DNA of 64,000 bases. It comes from an uncultured Bacillota bacterium. GTDB taxonomy: Bacteria; Bacillota; Clostridia; Lachnospirales; Lachnospiraceae. The translations under genes and the position numbers were made by a program. The notes under the pieces are model-generated. The model did no database searches, was not told the DNA's origin, and worked only from the letters and a program-made list of their open reading frames with translations. Positions 61,268 through 64,000 of this stretch are shown here, piece after piece. Position 1 is the stretch's first letter; each line of letters opens with the position of its first letter. The DNA is taken from NCBI GenBank assembly GCA_958352855.1, contig CATWQE010000005.1:27374-91373 (forward strand), read 5' to 3'.

Positions 61268-62830
61268 ATGGTAAATACAAAAGAAATAAAGAAGAAGGGC
61301 TTAAAAGGTGTGAAAACCATTATTTTTGGCAGAACCCTTATGGTGGTTCTGGCATTTGTGATTCAGTTTTTATTACTGACATCCATTTATGTCTGGCTGC
61401 GAGACTATAGTTATATTTTTTATCTTGTTTTTATCCTGCTTAGTGTGACCGTAGTATTGCATTTATTTAACAGCAGCGGCAGTCCCGAATTTAAGCTGGT
61501 GTGGATGCTGCCGCTGATTATTTTTCCTGTATTTGGGGCTTTGTTTTATATTTACATTAATAATCAGTGGGGAACCAAGATACTCTTTCGACGCCTGGAA
61601 ACCTTTTCTGTACAGACCAGAAAATATGCGCCTCAGAATGTGGCGGTAAAAGCAAGACTGAAAGAGAAAAATCCACAGATGGGGCATTTTGCGGATTATA
61701 TGGAAGTCTATGGAAATTCGCCGGTCTATGATCACACGCAGGTCACATATTATCCGCTGGGAGATGATCAGTTTCAGGATATGCTGGAGGAACTGAAAAA
61801 AGCAGAGAAATTTATCTTTTTGGAATTTTTCATTGTAGAAGAAGGCGTTATGTGGAACAGCATTCTGGAAATTTTGAAGGAAAAAGCAAAGCAGGGCGTA
61901 GAGGTCAGAGTAATGTATGATGGAATGTGCGTACTGGCATTGCTGCCCTATTTTTACCCGAAAGTTCTGGAGGCAGAGGGAATTAAGTGTAAGATGTTTG
62001 CTCCTATCCGTCCTGTGTTTTCCAGCTATTATAATAACCGGGACCACAGAAAAATCATGGTGATTGACGGAAAAGTTGCTTTTACAGGGGGAACAAACCT
62101 GGCGGATGAATATATTAACCAGAAGGTGCGTTTTGGACATTGGAAGGATACTGCAGTGCGTCTTACCGGAAAGGCAGTAGAACGCTTTACCTATATGTTC
62201 CTGGAAATGTGGGATGTAACAGAGGTTGAAGAGGAAGCCTATGCAAAATATAAGACTCCAGAAGAATTTTCCATGCCAAATGACGGTTATATTATGCCTT
62301 ATGAAGTCAGTCCTTATGGAAAGGAAAGGGTAGGGAAAAAAGTATATCTGGATATTTTAAATACTGCCAGGGAATATGTACATATTATGACGCCATATTT
62401 GATTCTGGACTATGAAATGATTATGGCTCTTACCTATGCGGCTAAAAGAGGTGTGGACGTTTCGATTATTATGCCTCATATTCCAGATAAAAAATATGCG
62501 TTTGCAGTGGCAAAGACCTATTATAAAGAACTGCTGGAAGCAGGGGTGCAGATTTTTGAGTATGAGCCCGGGTTTGTACATGCCAAGGTTTTTGTTTCAG
62601 ACCATGTGAAAGCAGTGGTGGGAACCATTAATCTGGATTACAGAAGCCTCTTCCATCATTTTGAATGTGCTGCGTTGTTATATGAAAATTCCAGGATTGC
62701 AGATATTGAAGAGGATTTCCAGAATACATTGAAAAAATGCATCAAAGCGCGCCCATCTGATTATAAAGCACAGCCGTTTTATATGCGGGCAATGGGAACG
62801 ATTTTACGCATATTTGCGCCTTTGATGTAG
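61268..62830 (+). CDS. cls: Cardiolipin synthase
   Basis: 520 residues from ATG 61268; a GTG at 61253 overlapping ligA is the alternative. Two N-terminal helices, then two phospholipase D HKD motifs: HRKIMVIDGKVAFTGGTN and HAKVFVSDHVKAVVGTINLDYRS. Forms cardiolipin from two phosphatidylglycerols at the membrane. In line with ligA and metA. Confidence 0.94.
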   Translation: MVNTKEIKKKGLKGVKTIIFGRTLMVVLAFVIQFLLLTSIYVWLRDYSYIFYLVFILLSVTVVLHLFNSSGSPEFKLVWMLPLIIFPVFGALFYIYINNQWGTKILFRRLETFSVQTRKYAPQNVAVKARLKEKNPQMGHFADYMEVYGNSPVYDHTQVTYYPLGDDQFQDMLEELKKAEKFIFLEFFIVEEGVMWNSILEILKEKAKQGVEVRVMYDGMCVLALLPYFYPKVLEAEGIKCKMFAPIRPVFSSYYNNRDHRKIMVIDGKVAFTGGTNLADEYINQKVRFGHWKDTAVRLTGKAVERFTYMFLEMWDVTEVEEEAYAKYKTPEEFSMPNDGYIMPYEVSPYGKERVGKKVYLDILNTAREYVHIMTPYLILDYEMIMALTYAAKRGVDVSIIMPHIPDKKYAFAVAKTYYKELLEAGVQIFEYEPGFVHAKVFVSDHVKAVVGTINLDYRSLFHHFECAALLYENSRIADIEEDFQNTLKKCIKARPSDYKAQPFYMRAMGTILRIFAPLM

Positions 62831-62859
62831 AGACAGAAAAGAAAGACGAGGAAAAAGAA

Positions 62860-63780
62860 ATGCCAATAAAGATACAAAGTGATTTACCTGTAAAAGAGAT
62901 TTTGGAGAAAGAAAATATTTTTGTGATGGATGAAAAGAGAGCAGTGCATCAGGATATCCGTCCCATTCAGATTCTGATTTTGAATTTAATGCCTTTAAAA
63001 GAAGAAACCGAGCTGCAGCTTTTGCGCTCTTTATCTAATACGCCCCTCCAGGTAGACGTGACCTTTATGATGGTGAGCAGTCATACGTCTAAAAACACAG
63101 CCACCAGCCATTTGAACAAGTTTTACCAGACCTTTGAAGAGGTGCGGGAACACAAATTTGACGGTATGATTATCACCGGAGCGCCGGTAGAACAGATGGA
63201 ATTTGAAGAAGTGGACTACTGGGAAGAAATGAAGGAAATTATGGAGTGGAGCAAAACCAATGTGACCTCTACAATTTATCTGTGCTGGGCTGCCCAGGCA
63301 GGATTGTATTACCATTATGGACTGAAAAAACATCAGATGGATCATAAGGTATTTGGACTTTTTGCACATAAGGTGCAGAACCGGAAAATTCCGTTGGTAC
63401 GTGGATTTGATGATGTCTTTCTGGCTCCTCATTCCCGTCACACAGAAGTTCGGGCAGAAGATATCCATAATTGCAAAGAACTGACCGTACTGGCCGAATC
63501 AGAAGAAGCAGGGGTATTTCTGGCAATGGCACAAGAAGGCAGACAGATTTTCGTTATGGGACATCCGGAATATGACAGAATTACCTTAGATGGAGAGTAT
63601 AAGAGGGATCTTGGAAAAGGTCTGCCGATTGATATGCCAAAAGGCTACTATCCTGAGGATAATGCAGAAAACAAACCACTGCTTTTGTGGAGATCCCATG
63701 CCAATAATCTGTATACAAACTGGCTGAATTATTACGTTTATCAGTGTACGCCATATGATTTGGAAGGGACACCGTTTTAA
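62860..63780 (+). CDS. metA: Homoserine O-acyltransferase, predicted acetyl-CoA type
   Basis: 306 residues of the MetA (glutamine amidotransferase-like) fold. Nucleophile C142 in IYLCWAAQAG; His and Glu of the triad lie in MGHPEYDR. Residue 111 is Glu (TGAPVEQMEF); the Bacillus cereus enzyme with Glu at 111 uses acetyl-CoA, the E. coli enzyme with Gly uses succinyl-CoA. O-acetylhomoserine for methionine synthesis is therefore the likely product. Confidence 0.93.
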   Translation: MPIKIQSDLPVKEILEKENIFVMDEKRAVHQDIRPIQILILNLMPLKEETELQLLRSLSNTPLQVDVTFMMVSSHTSKNTATSHLNKFYQTFEEVREHKFDGMIITGAPVEQMEFEEVDYWEEMKEIMEWSKTNVTSTIYLCWAAQAGLYYHYGLKKHQMDHKVFGLFAHKVQNRKIPLVRGFDDVFLAPHSRHTEVRAEDIHNCKELTVLAESEEAGVFLAMAQEGRQIFVMGHPEYDRITLDGEYKRDLGKGLPIDMPKGYYPEDNAENKPLLLWRSHANNLYTNWLNYYVYQCTPYDLEGTPF

Positions 63781-63905
63781 TGGGGGATTTTAAGGGGTGT
63801 TGAAAAGCCAAAGTATCGTAAAATTGGGAGTACAAAGGGAGTATAGAAAAGCCCTTATGGGAGTAGAAAAAATATGATGTAAACTGTTTTGGGAGAAGTC
63901 TTATG

Positions 63906-63934
63906 AGGGCGTATTGCGTTTTGCAATATGCCCT
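63906..63934. terminator. Hairpin downstream of metA
   Basis: AGGGCGTATTGC (63906-63917) pairs with GCAATATGCCCT (63923-63934) with one G-U. Moderate T-richness follows. The rest of the 220-bp end region shows three GGGAGTA copies (63828-63875) but no gene. Confidence 0.55.
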
Positions 63935-64000
63935 TAAATTTATGAGGAAAGTAATGCTAAAGACTAGGAAATGTGATAGAATGACAGAAATAAACAAATT

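Noticed and set aside
61463..62140. 225-codon open frame on the minus strand
   Set aside because: Antisense to cls, whose HKD motifs and length are normal.
1..64000. CRISPR arrays, prophage or insertion sequences
   Set aside because: No regularly spaced repeats, transposase, integrase or phage structural genes were recognised; the only tandem repeats are within coding genes (rnfG, wall-binding protein).

Overview
The window looks like a chromosomal segment of a low-GC, Gram-positive anaerobe of the Clostridia, most probably a Lachnospiraceae gut commensal (Blautia-like; genus not provable from sequence alone). Supporting signs are strong AGGAGG ribosome sites, a T-box on thrS, a DUF5688 protein, a DUF1540 protein, Rnf-type redox genes, many TTG/GTG/ATT start choices and sigma-A promoters with 17-bp spacers.

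Layout. 1-6.1 kb: the 3' end of an AraC/YesN-type regulator, an ABC sugar importer (binding lipoprotein plus two permeases, no ATPase) and a cytoplasmic GH63/trehalase-like glycosidase; an 11-bp direct repeat spaced by two helical turns lies in front of the operon. 6.1-7.3 kb: a scar-like region with an internally deleted remnant of a GH13 gene, a compact type I toxin-antitoxin locus (28-residue membrane toxin with an antisense RNA on the other strand) and a frameshifted small ORF. 7.3-12.2 kb: an intact GH13 alpha-glucosidase, a MerR regulator, and a nitrilase/YjiH-transporter operon behind a MerR-type 19-bp-spacer promoter. 12.3-20.3 kb: mostly housekeeping genes: SEC-C protein, YdcF-like protein, T-box/thrS, DUF1540, an NSS symporter, infC-rpmI-rplT with an attenuator leader and an ATT start for infC, and a flavodoxin-ferredoxin.

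20.5-31.2 kb is the most unusual part. It holds a four-gene Rnf-like operon (rnfC, rnfD, an enlarged rnfG with two tandem extra FMN-binding-like modules, and one divergent long RnfA/RnfE-type membrane protein) that ends in a terminator with no rnfA/rnfB pair. Next come an Old Yellow Enzyme-type Fe-S/flavin reductase, its AraC-type regulator, a divergent sodium:solute symporter, and apbE, the flavin transferase expected to attach FMN to RnfG and RnfD. Together these read as a candidate trans-membrane flavin redox chain beside a substrate-uptake-and-reduction module.

31.2-40 kb: polysaccharide deacetylase, rarA, MATE exporter, aroK, and a MarR-controlled heterodimeric ABC exporter pair. 40-48 kb: a second nitrilase-family amidase, DUF1653, HAD phosphatase, an orphan Rpn C-terminal-domain gene divergent from a small AAA ATPase, MTA/SAH nucleosidase, and a MoxR-DUF58-transglutaminase operon. 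48.4-64 kb: Sel1-repeat protein, DAHP synthase, topoisomerase III, citrate synthase, YqeG phosphatase, efp, DUF5688 protein, tRNA-Arg(CCG), SH3 protein, a choline-binding-type repeat surface protein, a pseudouridine synthase, ligA, cls and metA (predicted acetyl-CoA type).

No CRISPR array, rRNA, prophage or complete insertion sequence was seen.
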